Positions 36,341 through 46,739 are shown, counted from the first letter of the stretch. The stretch: DNA of 64,000 nucleotides from Mesorhizobium sp. J8 (GCF_016591715.1 NZ_AP024109.1:248001-312000), one strand, 5' to 3'. Translations and numbers: made by a program. The notes: generated from the sequence alone by a model not told the origin.

Positions 36341-37450
36341 ATGGTCGGAGTGGGCCTCATCGGCACGGGCTTCATGGGCAAGTGCCACGCCATCGCCTGG
36401 AACGCGGTGGGCACCGTCTTTCCCGATGTCGACAAGCCGAGACTGGTGCATCTGGGCGAGGTGAATGACGAGTTGGCCCGGCGCAAGGCCGGCGAGTTCG
36501 GCTTCGCGAAAGGCTCCGGCGACTGGCGCGCCGTGGTCAACGATCCGGAGGTCGATGTCGTCTCGCTGACCACGCCGAACCAGTTCCATCCCGAGATGGC
36601 GATCGCTGTCCTCGAAGCCGGCAAGCATCTCTGGTGCGAGAAGCCGATGGCGCCGAGTTTCGCCGAGGCCGAGACTATGGCTGCCGCGGCGAGGACATCC
36701 GGCAAGGTCGCCGTGCTGGGCTACAACTACATCCAGAACCCCGCCATCCGCCATATCGGCGCGCTGCTCGATGAGAAAATCATCGGCGACGTCAATCTCG
36801 TGCGCATCGAGATGGACGAGGACTTCATGGCCGACCCGGAAGCTTTGTTCTTCTGGAAGCACGAGGCTTCGTCCGGCTATGGCGCGCTCGACGATTTCGC
36901 CGTCCACCCGCTGTCGCTGATCAAGGCGCTGTTCGGCCGTGTGTCGCGCGTCATGTGCGACATGGTCAAACCCTATGCCGACCGCAAGACTGCTTCCGGC
37001 GCCCGCCGCGCGGTCGAGACCTACGACATCGCCAGCGTCCTGATGCATCTCGAAAACGGCGTCGCCGGCACGCTGCTCGTCAACCGCTCGGCCTGGGGCC
37101 GCAAGGGCCGCATCGCCATCCAGATCTTCGGCTCGAAGGGCTCGATCCTCTACGACCAGGAGCGGATGAACGAGTTCCAGCTCTACCTCACCGCCGACCG
37201 GCCGACCGAGCAGGGCTACCGCACCATCCTGGTCGCGCCGCACCACAAGCCCTATGATTCCTTCCTGCCCGCGCCCGGCCACGGCCTCGGCTTCAACGAC
37301 CTCAAGATGATCGAATGCCGCGAGCTTCTGATGCGCATCGCCGGCAAGCCGGCCCGCATCATCGACTTCGACGAGGGCCTGGAGATCGAACGCACCGTGC
37401 ATGCCATGGCGCGCTCCTTCCAGGAGCAGCGCTGGATCGATGTGAGATAG
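36341..37450 (+). CDS. Gfo/Idh/MocA family oxidoreductase
   Basis: 369-residue dehydrogenase with GTGFMGKCHA at the N-terminus and EKPMAPSF as catalytic-lysine motif. It belongs to a different branch from the two IolG-like proteins in the window (Asp-His motif region GALDDFAVHPLSLIKALFG). Divergent from iolR, so probably induced with inositol catabolism and acting on an inositol or sugar derivative. Convergent with the epimerase gene at 37517. Confidence 0.88.
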   Translation: MVGVGLIGTGFMGKCHAIAWNAVGTVFPDVDKPRLVHLGEVNDELARRKAGEFGFAKGSGDWRAVVNDPEVDVVSLTTPNQFHPEMAIAVLEAGKHLWCEKPMAPSFAEAETMAAAARTSGKVAVLGYNYIQNPAIRHIGALLDEKIIGDVNLVRIEMDEDFMADPEALFFWKHEASSGYGALDDFAVHPLSLIKALFGRVSRVMCDMVKPYADRKTASGARRAVETYDIASVLMHLENGVAGTLLVNRSAWGRKGRIAIQIFGSKGSILYDQERMNEFQLYLTADRPTEQGYRTILVAPHHKPYDSFLPAPGHGLGFNDLKMIECRELLMRIAGKPARIIDFDEGLEIERTVHAMARSFQEQRWIDVR

Positions 37451-37516
37451 GGCCACCGGCCATCGGCAGCGCCAGAACAGGCGGCGGCCGGCCCATGCAA
37501 GAGCGGATCCAAGCAT

Positions 37517-38455
37517 TCAAGCCAGGTTGATGGCGACATTGCGCAGCAACGCGACGGACTTGCGCATGCCTTCCATCGGCGACAGCATCATGTCTTCGTG
37601 CTCGATCGAGAGCACATCGTCGTAGCCGGCCTGCTTCAGCGCGGTGCAGAACTGCCGCCACCAGGTCTCGCCATGGCCGTAGCCAAGTGTGATGTAGTTC
37701 CAGGCCCTTTCGGCATAGTGGTTTGGCGGACGCGCATCGAGCACCCCGTCGACGGCCGCCGGTATCGGTTCGACTCGTGTGTCCTTGGCGTGGACATAGT
37801 AGATCGCCGAACCAAGCTTGCGCACGGCGGCGATGGGGTCGGCGCCCATCCACATCGGATGGCTCGGATCGTAGTTCGCGCCGACCGTCTCGCCGACGGC
37901 ATCGCGCAGCCGCAACAGCGTCTGGACGTTATAGACGGCCTGATGGCCGTGCAGTTCCAGGCAGAGCTTGCCGATGCCGAGATTATTCGAAAATTTCACC
38001 AGATCGCGCCAGTAGGGGATGATGCAATCGTCCCACTGGTAGCGCTGGATGTCGGCGCATTCGGGCGGCCAGTCGGTGACGATCCAGTTGGGGTTTGCGT
38101 CGCCGGGTCCGCCCGGCAGGCCGGACATCATCACCACGCGGTCGATGCCCATCAGGCTCGCCAGCCGGATCGTATCCTCGGTCACCTGGCGGTGCTGCTT
38201 GCCCTGTGGCCCCGGGTGCAGCGGATTGCCGGAGCAGTTGAGCGCCGCGATCGTCAGCCCGTGGTCGCGGACCTTGGCTGCGAATTCGGAGCGCGCGGAA
38301 GCACTGTCCAGCATCGTCTGCAGATCGATATGCGGCGCCGACGACCAGTTGCCGCAGGCGAATTCGAGCGTCTCCAGCCCGAGCTCCGCCGAGGCGCGCA
38401 GCATCTCGTCGAAGGACAGGTTGCCCAGGCTGTCGGTGATCATGCCGATCTTCAT
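37517..38455 (-). CDS. Sugar phosphate isomerase/epimerase (AP endonuclease family 2)
   Basis: 312-residue xylose-isomerase-like TIM-barrel protein. Metal-site segments include LCLELHGHQAVYN, GANYDPSHPMWMG, YVHAKDTR and LSIEHEDMM. Last gene of the second inositol-like operon (44607 to 37517). It may epimerise an inosose or keto-sugar; the exact reaction is unknown. Confidence 0.87.
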   Translation of the reverse strand: MKIGMITDSLGNLSFDEMLRASAELGLETLEFACGNWSSAPHIDLQTMLDSASARSEFAAKVRDHGLTIAALNCSGNPLHPGPQGKQHRQVTEDTIRLASLMGIDRVVMMSGLPGGPGDANPNWIVTDWPPECADIQRYQWDDCIIPYWRDLVKFSNNLGIGKLCLELHGHQAVYNVQTLLRLRDAVGETVGANYDPSHPMWMGADPIAAVRKLGSAIYYVHAKDTRVEPIPAAVDGVLDARPPNHYAERAWNYITLGYGHGETWWRQFCTALKQAGYDDVLSIEHEDMMLSPMEGMRKSVALLRNVAINLA

Positions 38456-38488
38456 ATCGGAACTCCCGGTTGAGGTTGGACCATCGGT

Positions 38489-39481
38489 TCAGAGTTGCAC
38501 GGGCTCGAACCTGCCCGACCTGGCGGAGGCAAGCGCGGCCTCGCAAAGGATCATCGCCTTTCGGCCGTCGCTCGCAGTGACGGCCGGCTTCCTGCCCGTT
38601 TCGACGCAGGTGATGAAGTGGTCGATCTCGGCGGCGTAGGATTCGGCGTAGCGCTCGACGAAGAAATAGTAGGGCTTGTCGCGCGATATGCCTTTGCCGC
38701 CATACATTTCCACCGAGGTCGGCAGCCGGTTGCCGGCCTGCAGCATGCCGTCGGCGCCATGCACCTCGATGCGCTGGTCGTAGCCATAGGCGGCCCTGAC
38801 GCTGTTGTTGATATGGCATTGCCGGCCGGACGCGGTGCGCAGGATGAACATCGCGGTGTCGTAGTCGCCGAGCTTTTTGTATTGCGGCGCCACCAACGAG
38901 GAGCCGGTCGCGAACAGCTCCACCGGCTCCTCGCCGAGCATGTTGCGCGCCATGTCGAAGTCGTGGATGGTCATCTCGCGAAAGACGCCGCCGCCTCCGG
39001 CCAGCGCTTCCTCGGTTTCCGGCTCGGGGTCGCGGCTGGTGATGATGACTTGCTCGACGGCGCCGATTTCGCCGCCGTCGAGGCGCTCCTTCAACGCCCG
39101 GAAGCTCGGATCGAAGCGGCGGTTGAAGCCGATCTGGAACGGCACGCCGGCCTTCGCGACCGCCGCCAGACACTCGTCGGTGCGCTTGAGGTCGAGATCG
39201 ATCGGCTTCTCGCAGAAGATCGCCTTGCCCTTTGCCGCCGCTGCCATGGCGAGATCGGCATGGGTGCGCGTCGCCGACGCGATGAACACCATCTTCACCG
39301 CCGGATCGTTCATCACGGTCTCTGTGTCCGCGATCTCGGCGCCGGTCGCGGCCGCGACTTTGGCGGCGGCCTCCCGGTTGGGATCGACGACATAGCGCAG
39401 CCGCACCTTCGGGTGACGCGCGAGATTGCCGGCATGCACCCTTCCGATCAATCCAACTCCGAACAGACAAACATCCATCAT
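38489..39481 (-). CDS. Gfo/Idh/MocA oxidoreductase, inositol 2-dehydrogenase-like
   Basis: 330-residue paralogue of the protein at 9830, with FGVGLIGRVHAGNLARHP, EKPIDLDLKRTDEC, GFNRRFDPSF and EMTIHDFDMARNMLGEEP. It lies downstream of a MalFG-type importer and within the operon that starts with an IolE-like dehydratase, so an inositol stereoisomer or derivative is a likely substrate. M1 or M2 could be the start. Confidence 0.88.
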   Translation of the reverse strand: MMDVCLFGVGLIGRVHAGNLARHPKVRLRYVVDPNREAAAKVAAATGAEIADTETVMNDPAVKMVFIASATRTHADLAMAAAAKGKAIFCEKPIDLDLKRTDECLAAVAKAGVPFQIGFNRRFDPSFRALKERLDGGEIGAVEQVIITSRDPEPETEEALAGGGGVFREMTIHDFDMARNMLGEEPVELFATGSSLVAPQYKKLGDYDTAMFILRTASGRQCHINNSVRAAYGYDQRIEVHGADGMLQAGNRLPTSVEMYGGKGISRDKPYYFFVERYAESYAAEIDHFITCVETGRKPAVTASDGRKAMILCEAALASARSGRFEPVQL

Positions 39482-39540
39482 GCGTTCAACTTTCCTGTGC
39501 GGCCGTCCGCGACGGCGAGTTCAACATGCTTGGCCGGCGG

Positions 39541-40359
39541 TCATTTCACGGCGCCCATGGTCAGGCCGCGAACGAGGTGCCGCTGCACCAACAGCGCGAA
39601 AAAAACGATCGGCAGCGCCCCGATGACCCCGGCTGCGGCCATCGAGGCCCAGTCGGTATCGATGCGCCCGATGAGCGTGGCGGTTCCGCGCGGCATGGTC
39701 ATCGCCCGCGGTGTCGCGGTCAGCGCCAGCGCGAAAAGGAATTCGTTGAAGGTGACCAGCACGGCGAAGATGGCGGTGGCCGCGAGCCCAGGTGCCGCCA
39801 ATGGCAGCGTGATGCGGCGAAAGGCGCCGAAGCGCGAATCGCCATCCACCATGGCCGCCTCCTCAAGGTCGACGGGGATCTCGCGGAAGAAGCTCTCCAT
39901 CATCCACACGCAGAACGTGACGTTGAAGGCGGTGTAGGTGGCGATCAGTCCGAGCCAGGAGTCGAGCAGGCCCAGGCTGAGCATCAGGAGATAGACCGGG
40001 ATCAGGATGACGACCGGGGGGATGATGCGAAGCGTCAGGAGGAACAGGCCCACCTTGCGCTCCGCGGCGAAAGGCAGGCGGAACCTCGCGATCGCATAGG
40101 CGCCCATCGCGCCGACGATCAGCGCGATAGCGACCGAGAAGAAGGTCACCACAAGCGAGTTCGTCAGGTAGGAACCGAACTGCTTCTCGGTGAACAGCCG
40201 CACGTAATTGTCGAGTGTCGGCACATGCGGGTAGAGCGTGCCTTCCTGGGTTATCTCGCGGTTCGACTTGAGCGAGGTGGAAACCAGCCAGTAGATGGGC
40301 AACAGCACGACGGCCAGCACGAAGATGGTGGTGAGGATGCGCGACAGGCGGTTGCTCAT
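39541..40359 (-). CDS. Carbohydrate ABC transporter permease (MalG type)
   Basis: 272-residue permease with an N-terminal helix and the inner-membrane EAAMVDGDSRFGAFRRITLPLAAPGL loop, shown here in part as EEAAMVDGDSRFGAFRRITL. The ATG at 40359 overlaps the upstream permease stop by four bases; a longer frame upstream is only overlap with that gene. Confidence 0.93.
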   Translation of the reverse strand: MSNRLSRILTTIFVLAVVLLPIYWLVSTSLKSNREITQEGTLYPHVPTLDNYVRLFTEKQFGSYLTNSLVVTFFSVAIALIVGAMGAYAIARFRLPFAAERKVGLFLLTLRIIPPVVILIPVYLLMLSLGLLDSWLGLIATYTAFNVTFCVWMMESFFREIPVDLEEAAMVDGDSRFGAFRRITLPLAAPGLAATAIFAVLVTFNEFLFALALTATPRAMTMPRGTATLIGRIDTDWASMAAAGVIGALPIVFFALLVQRHLVRGLTMGAVK

Positions 40360-41261
40360 GACGCGTCCACCCTGCGCAACAGCCTGATGGCGCTGAAGGC
40401 GAGCGCGAGCACGACGAGGCCGATCGTCACGAACAGAGCCGCCGCATATCCGGTCTGCTGGAACTTGAAGGCGGTGTCGTAGCCGTAGATCGAGATCAGC
40501 CTCGTCGCTTCGCCAGGCCCGCCACGGGTCAAGACGAAAACCTGGTCGAAAGTGCCGAAGGCGTCGATGGTCCTGAGAACGATCGCCACCGCCAGCACCG
40601 GACGCATCATCGGGAAGGTGAGGTCGGCGAAGACGCGCCAGGCGCCGGCGCCGTCGACCCGCGCCGCCTCGAACGGCTCGTGCGGCAGCGATTGCAGCCC
40701 GGCGAGCAGGATCAGGAACATCAGCGGCGTCCATTCCCAGACGTCCAGCGCAACAAGGCCGATGAAGGCATTGAGCGGATTGCCGAGGATCTGCACCTCG
40801 CCTCCGCCCGTGGCCTTTGACAGCGCCGTCAGCATGCCGGCGTCGCTGGCGTAGATCAGTCGGAACACGATGGCGACGACCACCGGCGTGATCACCATGG
40901 GAATGATCAGCACGGTCCTGAGCAGCCGGATGCCGCGAAATTCATGCAGGCAAAACAGCGCCAGCGCGAAGCCAAGCACCGCCTCGAACGACACCGACAG
41001 CGCCACGAACTTCACTGTGACCCAGAGCGCATTGAGAAACTGCGCGTCGCTCCAAAGCTGCACATAGTTCTGGAAGCCGACATTGGAGATCGGTGAACCA
41101 TAGCGGTAAGCCCGGGTGCTGGCGCGCAGCCCATCCCAGAGCGGATAGACCAGCACGCCGAGCACGATCGTCAAGCCCGGCGCCAGCATGAGATAGGGGA
41201 GGGCGAGGTCGAGCCCCGCCCCCTGCAGGCGATATTTGCGAGCCTGCGTGCCGCTTGGCAT
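40356..41261 (-). CDS. Carbohydrate ABC transporter permease (MalF type)
   Basis: 301-residue permease with six hydrophobic segments and the FEAARVDGAGAWRVFADLTF loop. Its ATG shares a base with the binding-protein stop (TGATG). Forms the heteromeric channel with the MalG-type protein. Confidence 0.93.
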   Translation of the reverse strand: MPSGTQARKYRLQGAGLDLALPYLMLAPGLTIVLGVLVYPLWDGLRASTRAYRYGSPISNVGFQNYVQLWSDAQFLNALWVTVKFVALSVSFEAVLGFALALFCLHEFRGIRLLRTVLIIPMVITPVVVAIVFRLIYASDAGMLTALSKATGGGEVQILGNPLNAFIGLVALDVWEWTPLMFLILLAGLQSLPHEPFEAARVDGAGAWRVFADLTFPMMRPVLAVAIVLRTIDAFGTFDQVFVLTRGGPGEATRLISIYGYDTAFKFQQTGYAAALFVTIGLVVLALAFSAIRLLRRVDAS

Positions 41262-42574
41262 CAGTAGTATCCGGCCGTGGTGAGATAGTCCTTGACCTGC
41301 TTGGCGGCCGTGTCGAGCGCGGCGCCGCCGCCGGAGCCGGCTTGCAGCGCCTTGTTGAGCTCGATGCCGAGCAGTTCCTCGACCTTTGCCCAGTCGGGCG
41401 TGCGCGGCCTTGGCAGCGCGCCGGCATCGAGCTGCTGGAGCGCGACCGGGATCAGCCGGTTGCCGGGCTTGGCGATGCCGAAGGCGCTGCGCTTGACCGG
41501 AATGGAGCCCGCTTCCGAGAGCTTGGCCTGGGTTTCGGCGCTGACATACCACTTCAGGAACTGGATCGAGTTCGCCTTGTTGCGCGCCGATTTCGGCACG
41601 CCGGCGATGAAGATGCCCATTTGGGCGATCGCCTTTTTCTGTTTCGGCACAACGCCGAAATCGAGCTTGCCGGCCACTTTGGTCTGGGCCGGATCGTCGG
41701 CCTTCAGCGCGTTGCCCGAATACTGGATGATGGCGCCTGCATCGCCGCCGAGGATCGCCGCGCCCTCCTGATCGGAATCGAACTCCACCACGCCGCTCGG
41801 CGCGTTCTGCTTCATCGTGCCGACGAAGAAATCGGCCGAGGCCTTGCCTTCGGCCGAATTGAAGATCGGGTTCCACTTGTCGTCGAAGAAGGAGCCGCCG
41901 AACGACAGGAAGATCGGGTACCAGCTGGTGACGATCGGGTTGCCGGTGACGCCACGGAACACGACCGGATATTTGATCTTGCCGGCGGCGACGCCTTCCT
42001 TGCCCTTGGCGATCACCTCGTCCCAGGTCTTCGGCGCGCCGCCGGTGAAGACGTCGTTGCGATAGGTCAGCGTCTGCAGGTCGCCGACGAAGGGCACGCA
42101 GATCAGCGTCGGCTTGGCATTCTCGAAGCCCTTGACGCGCGGCCCCTGCTGCGGCGGCCAGTAGCCCATGTCGATCATCGGGCCGATCCAGTCCTTGTCG
42201 GAGCCATCGATGCCGCCGGCGCCGAGATCTTCCAGGACGTTGGCGGCGCCGAACTGCGGCACCCAGGGGTCGTCGAGCAGGTAGAGGTCATACTGGCCGG
42301 CGCCGCTCTGGGCATCGGCGAACCACTTCTCGAGCGTCACCCCGTATTCGTCCTCGAGGAACTGGATGTCGAAGCCCTGTTCCTTGGCCAGCGGGATGAT
42401 CTTTTCCTTGAACGGCGTCAGGCCGCCATCGGCAAAGGCGCCGATGATCACTTTCTTGCCGGCCGCCTTGGCCGGCATCGGCAGGCCGAGCGTGGTCAGC
42501 GCAGTGGTCGCCAAGGCCAGGCCAAGCGCGCTTTTGATGACGGAGCGGCGAGTAAGTCTGCTGGAATGCATCAT
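41261..42574 (-). CDS. Extracellular solute-binding protein family 1, Tat-type signal
   Basis: 437-residue binding protein. The N-terminus has a twin-arginine signal (LTRRSVIKSALGLALA) ending at PAKA-A, so it is probably folded before export. Domains fit family 1 (oligosaccharide/polyol) binders: YDLYLLDDPWVPQF, PFVGDLQTLTYRND. Between the ATPase and permease genes of the second inositol-like operon; start overlaps the ATPase stop. Confidence 0.9.
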   Translation of the reverse strand: MMHSSRLTRRSVIKSALGLALATTALTTLGLPMPAKAAGKKVIIGAFADGGLTPFKEKIIPLAKEQGFDIQFLEDEYGVTLEKWFADAQSGAGQYDLYLLDDPWVPQFGAANVLEDLGAGGIDGSDKDWIGPMIDMGYWPPQQGPRVKGFENAKPTLICVPFVGDLQTLTYRNDVFTGGAPKTWDEVIAKGKEGVAAGKIKYPVVFRGVTGNPIVTSWYPIFLSFGGSFFDDKWNPIFNSAEGKASADFFVGTMKQNAPSGVVEFDSDQEGAAILGGDAGAIIQYSGNALKADDPAQTKVAGKLDFGVVPKQKKAIAQMGIFIAGVPKSARNKANSIQFLKWYVSAETQAKLSEAGSIPVKRSAFGIAKPGNRLIPVALQQLDAGALPRPRTPDWAKVEELLGIELNKALQAGSGGGAALDTAAKQVKDYLTTAGYY

Positions 42575-43668
42575 GTCACTCTCCCATTGTTGTTGACCCT
42601 ATGGACGGTTGTCAGGCCGGCCGAATTGAAGAAACAAGCGTTCGCCGGGTCGAAGGCGACGCCGATGCTTTCACCCACCACACCCCGGAATTCGCGGCCG
42701 GCCCGGACCGAGACGTTGCCGCCGTCCAGGCGGACATTGATCAGCGTCTCGTTGCCCATCGGTTCGACGACGTAGATTTCGCCGGGCAGAGCGCCAGGCG
42801 CGTCGACGGCGGCGGCGCTGCAGTCCTCCGGCCGCAGGCCGATTTCGGCGACGGAGGCGGCGCGGCAGGCGGCAAGCCGCGCGGCATCCAGCGGGACGAC
42901 CTTGCCGGCTACGATGACGCCTTGCTCGGAAAGCCCGGCCGGCAGGATGTTCATCGGCGGGTTGCCGACGAAGGTGGCGACGAAGCGGTTGGCCGGACGG
43001 TCATATATCTCGATGGGCGGCGCCATCTGCTGCAGCTCGCCGCCATGCATGACGGCGACGAGGTCGGCCATGGTGAGCGCCTCGACCTGGTCGTGGGTGA
43101 CATAGATGGTGGTGGCGCTGAGGCGCTGGCAGAGCCGCTTGATCTCGCCGCGCATGGTGAGCCTGAGCCGCGCGTCGAGATTGGAGAGCGGCTCGTCCAT
43201 CAGGAACGCCGCCGGGTCGCGCACGATGGCGCGGGCCAGCGCGACGCGCTGGCGCTGTCCGCCCGAAAGCTGGCGCGGCCGCCGGTCGAGCAGATGGCCG
43301 ATCTCGAGGATGGCTGCGACCTCGCCGATCTTGGTCTTTCGCCCGGCTTCCGGCGTGCCGCGAATCCACAGCGGATAGCCGATGTTTTCGGCGACCGTCA
43401 TTTGCGGATAGAGCGCGTAGCTCTGGAAGACCATGGCGATGTCGCGGTCACGCGGCTGCAGCCGGGTCACGTCGCGCTCGCCGATGAAGACCTTGCCCGC
43501 GGTCGGCATGTCGAGCCCGGCCAGGATGCGCAGCGCCGTCGTCTTGCCGCAACCCGACGGGCCGAGCAAAGCGAGGAATTTGTGGTCCGGCACGGCAAGG
43601 TCGAGCGACCGCAGCACGTTGAGCGCGCCGAAGCTCTTGACCACCTTCTGGTACTGAACCGAACTCAT
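42571..43668 (-). CDS. ABC transporter ATP-binding protein (MalK/UgpC type)
   Basis: 365-residue ATPase with Walker A GPSGCGKT (36-43), signature LSGGQRQR, Walker [11 protein letters not shown] and a C-terminal TOBE regulatory domain (about 280-350). Located 27 bases after the IolE-like gene. Energises the adjacent MalFG-type importer. Confidence 0.95.
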   Translation of the reverse strand: MSSVQYQKVVKSFGALNVLRSLDLAVPDHKFLALLGPSGCGKTTALRILAGLDMPTAGKVFIGERDVTRLQPRDRDIAMVFQSYALYPQMTVAENIGYPLWIRGTPEAGRKTKIGEVAAILEIGHLLDRRPRQLSGGQRQRVALARAIVRDPAAFLMDEPLSNLDARLRLTMRGEIKRLCQRLSATTIYVTHDQVEALTMADLVAVMHGGELQQMAPPIEIYDRPANRFVATFVGNPPMNILPAGLSEQGVIVAGKVVPLDAARLAACRAASVAEIGLRPEDCSAAAVDAPGALPGEIYVVEPMGNETLINVRLDGGNVSVRAGREFRGVVGESIGVAFDPANACFFNSAGLTTVHRVNNNGRVT

Positions 43669-43695
43669 CTCCCTCCCCGGCGCCCCATGCTTTCT

Positions 43696-44607
43696 TCAGG
43701 TCTTGCGCTCGTGCACATAGAAGCCCGCGCCCTGCGCCAGCGTCTTCAGATTGCGATACCCCATCGTGGCATAGGTCAAGGGGTGCGCCTTGGCCGGGTC
43801 CTGCTCGGCCTCGACCACCAGCCAGCCGGAATAGCCGTGGCCGGCGAGGATCTTGAGCAGCGTCGCATAGTCGATCGCGCCGTCGCCCGGCACGGTGAAG
43901 ATGCCTTCCATCACCGCGCCCATGAAGCTCATGTCGGCCTCGCGCGCCTTCTTCAGCACGGCCGGGCGGACATCCTTGCAATGCACATGCACGACGCGCT
44001 CCACATGCCGGCGCAGCAACTGCTCCGGGTCGCCGCCGGAAAAGGCGCAATGCCCGGTGTCGTAGAGCAGGCCGACCGCCTCGCCGGTCGTGTGCATCAG
44101 CCTGTCGATCTCCTGGTCGGTCTCGACGATTGTGCCCATGTGATGATGGAAGGCCATGCCGACGCCGAAATCGGAAAATCGCTCGGCGAGCCGGGTGATC
44201 TTGGCGCCATAGGCCTTCCATTCGCCGTCCATCAGCTTCGGCCGCTGCGAGATCGGGTCGTGGATCGCGCCATGCCGGCCGCGCGAGGTGTCGGCATAGA
44301 CGACGCGCCGGGCGCCGAGGTCCCGGAGCAGCGTCAGATGCGGCCGGATCGCCTCGAATTCCTCGTCCACCTCCTTCTCGCAGATGCGCCCGTCATACCA
44401 GCCGGAGACCAGCGCCAGCCCGTAATGGTCGAGGATGGGCCGAAGCGCGCGGCTGTCGCGCGGAAACTTGTCGCCTAGCTCGGTGCCGGCATAGCCGGCT
44501 TCCGCGGTTTCGGCGAGGCACGTCTCGAGCGGCGTGTCGCCGCCCAGTTCCGGCACGTCGTCATTTGTCCAGGTGATCGGGTTGATGCCAAGTCGGACTG
44601 TCGTCAT
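43696..44607 (-). CDS. IolE/MocC-like inosose dehydratase
   Basis: 303-residue homologue of the IolE at 30398, with ITWTNDD, FHHHMGTIVETDQE, LLYDTGHCAFSGGDPE, VHVHCKDVR and VVEAEQDP. First gene of an operon with a MalFGK-type importer, IolG-like dehydrogenase and epimerase. MocC, needed for rhizopine use, belongs to the same family. Start MTTVRLG at 44607 has GGAAAG upstream and a GC hairpin (44621-44644) just before that. Confidence 0.9.
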   Translation of the reverse strand: MTTVRLGINPITWTNDDVPELGGDTPLETCLAETAEAGYAGTELGDKFPRDSRALRPILDHYGLALVSGWYDGRICEKEVDEEFEAIRPHLTLLRDLGARRVVYADTSRGRHGAIHDPISQRPKLMDGEWKAYGAKITRLAERFSDFGVGMAFHHHMGTIVETDQEIDRLMHTTGEAVGLLYDTGHCAFSGGDPEQLLRRHVERVVHVHCKDVRPAVLKKAREADMSFMGAVMEGIFTVPGDGAIDYATLLKILAGHGYSGWLVVEAEQDPAKAHPLTYATMGYRNLKTLAQGAGFYVHERKT

Positions 44608-45166
44608 TGCTCGCTTTCCGCCCCGCAGCCGGATGGCTGCGGGGTTCATGGTCTCGGGAGGAGATGGCTGCGATTGCTGGCGGCAAGGCGAAACCCTGCC
44701 GTTTCGTTCGGCAAGACGCCCTCCCAGCGCCGTGCCTCACATGTCCCCGTCTTGCATGTCCCCGTCGTGCATGTCCTTGTCGACGTCTTGCCCCAACGTC
44801 AGTGAGCGAAGTCTATCCCGCTCTGTCTCCCCCGCGAGGGCCAGTTTTGCGGAAAATGAAGGAACCAGTTTGTGTTGGGGGGTGGGTGTGGCAGGATGGG
44901 GAATGGGACGGAGATCAGCAAAAATGTCGAACGTCGGCGGGACAGCGCCCCCCTCTGCCCTGCCGGGCATCTCCCCCACGAGAGGGGAGATCGATGTCAC
45001 GCCGGCTTTCGCCAATCACAAACGCCGCAGGAAAGAGCGAGGGGGCGAAGCTGCCAATCTCCCCCCTAGTGGGGGAGATGTCCGGCAGGACAGAGGGGGG
45101 CGCGAAGGAACGCGACCTCGAAGGGTCGCACGCGGTAACCGCATTACCCACGCCGAGCGGTAACCC
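44608..45166. other. 559-bp intergenic region, repeats only
   Basis: Contains a 10-bp-arm hairpin (44621-44630 with 44635-44644), three 15-bp tandem units CATGTCCCCGTC... (44740-44784) and one 172-bp dispersed repeat (44932-45103). No gene is supported. It must hold the promoters of the divergent operon and the MocR gene. Confidence 0.7.
44932..45103. repeat. Dispersed 172-bp repeat, copy 1
   Basis: Itself built of inverted CATCTCCCCCAC / GTGGGGGAGATG arms. The reverse complement occurs at 48866-49038, including the shared centre TCACGCCGGCTTTCGCCAAT. Confidence 0.8.
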
Positions 45167-46639
45167 ATGCGCCCCCACCCCAAACCCCAACCCTTCCCGC
45201 TCGACACGCTCACCGTGAACCGCTCGAGCCCCGAGCATCTGTCGCGCCAGCTCTATCACGGCCTCGTCGCCATCATCCGCAGCCGCGCGCTGCCCCCCGG
45301 TTCGGAGCTGCCTTCCACCCGGGCTCTCGCCGCCGAGCTCGGCCTTGGCCGCAACACCATCGTCGCCGCCTACGACCAACTCGTCACCGAGGGCTATCTC
45401 GCCAACCGCCGGGGCGCCCGCCCGGTCATCGTCGACCTGCCCGAAGGCCCGCGCGAGTCGCCGCGCGAGGAGTCGCCCGCCCCGCTGCGATCGCCCTCGC
45501 TGCGCGGCCGGCTTCTGCTCAGCCAGCCCTACCATCACGGCCGTCCAGGCCATGTCGCCTTCCACCCCGGCATGCCGGACGCGCAGAGCTTTCCCTTCGG
45601 TGTCTGGGGCCGGCTGGTGGCGCGCCGCGCCAGCCATGGCGGCGAGACGCTGTTCGGCACCTATGACGTCACCGGCCACCCGGCGCTGAAGGAGGCGATC
45701 GCCGGCTACCTCTTCTCCGCGCGCGGCGTGCGCTGCCGGCCGGAGCAGATCGTCGTCACCACCGGCGCGCAGGCCGCCTTCGACCTTCTCGCACGCCTGC
45801 TGCTCGACCCCGACGACACGGTGTGGATGGAGGAGCCCGGCTATTACGGCGCCAAGGCCGCCTTCACCGTGGCCGGCGCAAGGATCCTGCCGATCGCGGT
45901 CGACCAGGAGCGCGGCTGGCGCCTCGACCCGCCGGACCCGTTGCCCCGCCTCATCTATGTGACGCCGGCCTGCCAGCATCCGCTCGGCATCACCATGCGC
46001 ATGGAGGAGCGGCTGCGCCTGCTCGACATCGCCGAAACCGCCAATTCCTGGGTGATCGAGGACGATTTCGACGGCGAATACCGTTTTCAAGGCCGCCCCG
46101 TGCCGGCGATCCAGAGCATGGACCGCTCAGGCCGCGTCATCTATGTCGGCACCTTCGCCAAGCTTCTGTTCCCGGCGCTGCGCCTCGGCTTCATGGTGTT
46201 GCCGCCGGAGCTCGCCGGCCGCATCGTCAACGCGCTCTCCACCACCGGCCAGTTCGCGCCGCTGCTGTTGCAGGCAGCCTTGGCCGATTTCATCACCGAA
46301 GGCCATATGAGCCGGCACCTGAAGCGCATGCGCCGCATCTACGCCCAACGCCGCCAGCTCTTCCGCGACATCGTCACCGAGCGCCTGCGCGACGAGATCA
46401 CGCTTTCGCCCGCCGAAGCCGGCATCCAGGTGGTGGGTTATCTCAAGGAAGGCATCGACGACATCAAGGTCGGCCAGGCAGCGGCGAAAAGGGCGATCAA
46501 CGTCTCGCCGCTGTCGAAATACTTCCAGAACACCGCGCCGACCCAAGGGCTGGTGCTGGGCTACGCCGCGTGTGACGCGGCGCAGACGCGGGACGGGGTG
46601 GAGAGATTGGCACAGGCGATTGGGGAAGTGCTGGGGTGA
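45167..46639 (+). CDS. MocR/PdxR-type regulator (GntR HTH fused to aminotransferase domain)
   Basis: 490-residue chimeric regulator. GntR winged helix (about 15-95; [20 protein letters not shown] type, here with [19 protein letters not shown]) and a class I aminotransferase fold (about 125-490). The PLP lysine is K332 in [15 protein letters not shown], and [10 protein letters not shown] is the aspartate region. Such regulators control vitamin B6, GABA/taurine or, for the founding MocR, rhizopine genes. Divergent from the second inositol-like operon, hence possibly its regulator. Confidence 0.9.
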   Translation: MRPHPKPQPFPLDTLTVNRSSPEHLSRQLYHGLVAIIRSRALPPGSELPSTRALAAELGLGRNTIVAAYDQLVTEGYLANRRGARPVIVDLPEGPRESPREESPAPLRSPSLRGRLLLSQPYHHGRPGHVAFHPGMPDAQSFPFGVWGRLVARRASHGGETLFGTYDVTGHPALKEAIAGYLFSARGVRCRPEQIVVTTGAQAAFDLLARLLLDPDDTVWMEEPGYYGAKAAFTVAGARILPIAVDQERGWRLDPPDPLPRLIYVTPACQHPLGITMRMEERLRLLDIAETANSWVIEDDFDGEYRFQGRPVPAIQSMDRSGRVIYVGTFAKLLFPALRLGFMVLPPELAGRIVNALSTTGQFAPLLLQAALADFITEGHMSRHLKRMRRIYAQRRQLFRDIVTERLRDEITLSPAEAGIQVVGYLKEGIDDIKVGQAAAKRAINVSPLSKYFQNTAPTQGLVLGYAACDAAQTRDGVERLAQAIGEVLG

Positions 46640-46662
46640 GGGGGGTAGCGGCCCCAATGGAT

Positions 46663-46739
<77 letters not shown>

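Noticed and set aside
44737-45015. A 92-codon minus-strand frame with Asp/Met/Gly repeats
   Set aside because: It is produced by the 15-bp tandem units and the dispersed repeat; no start signal or coding character beyond that.
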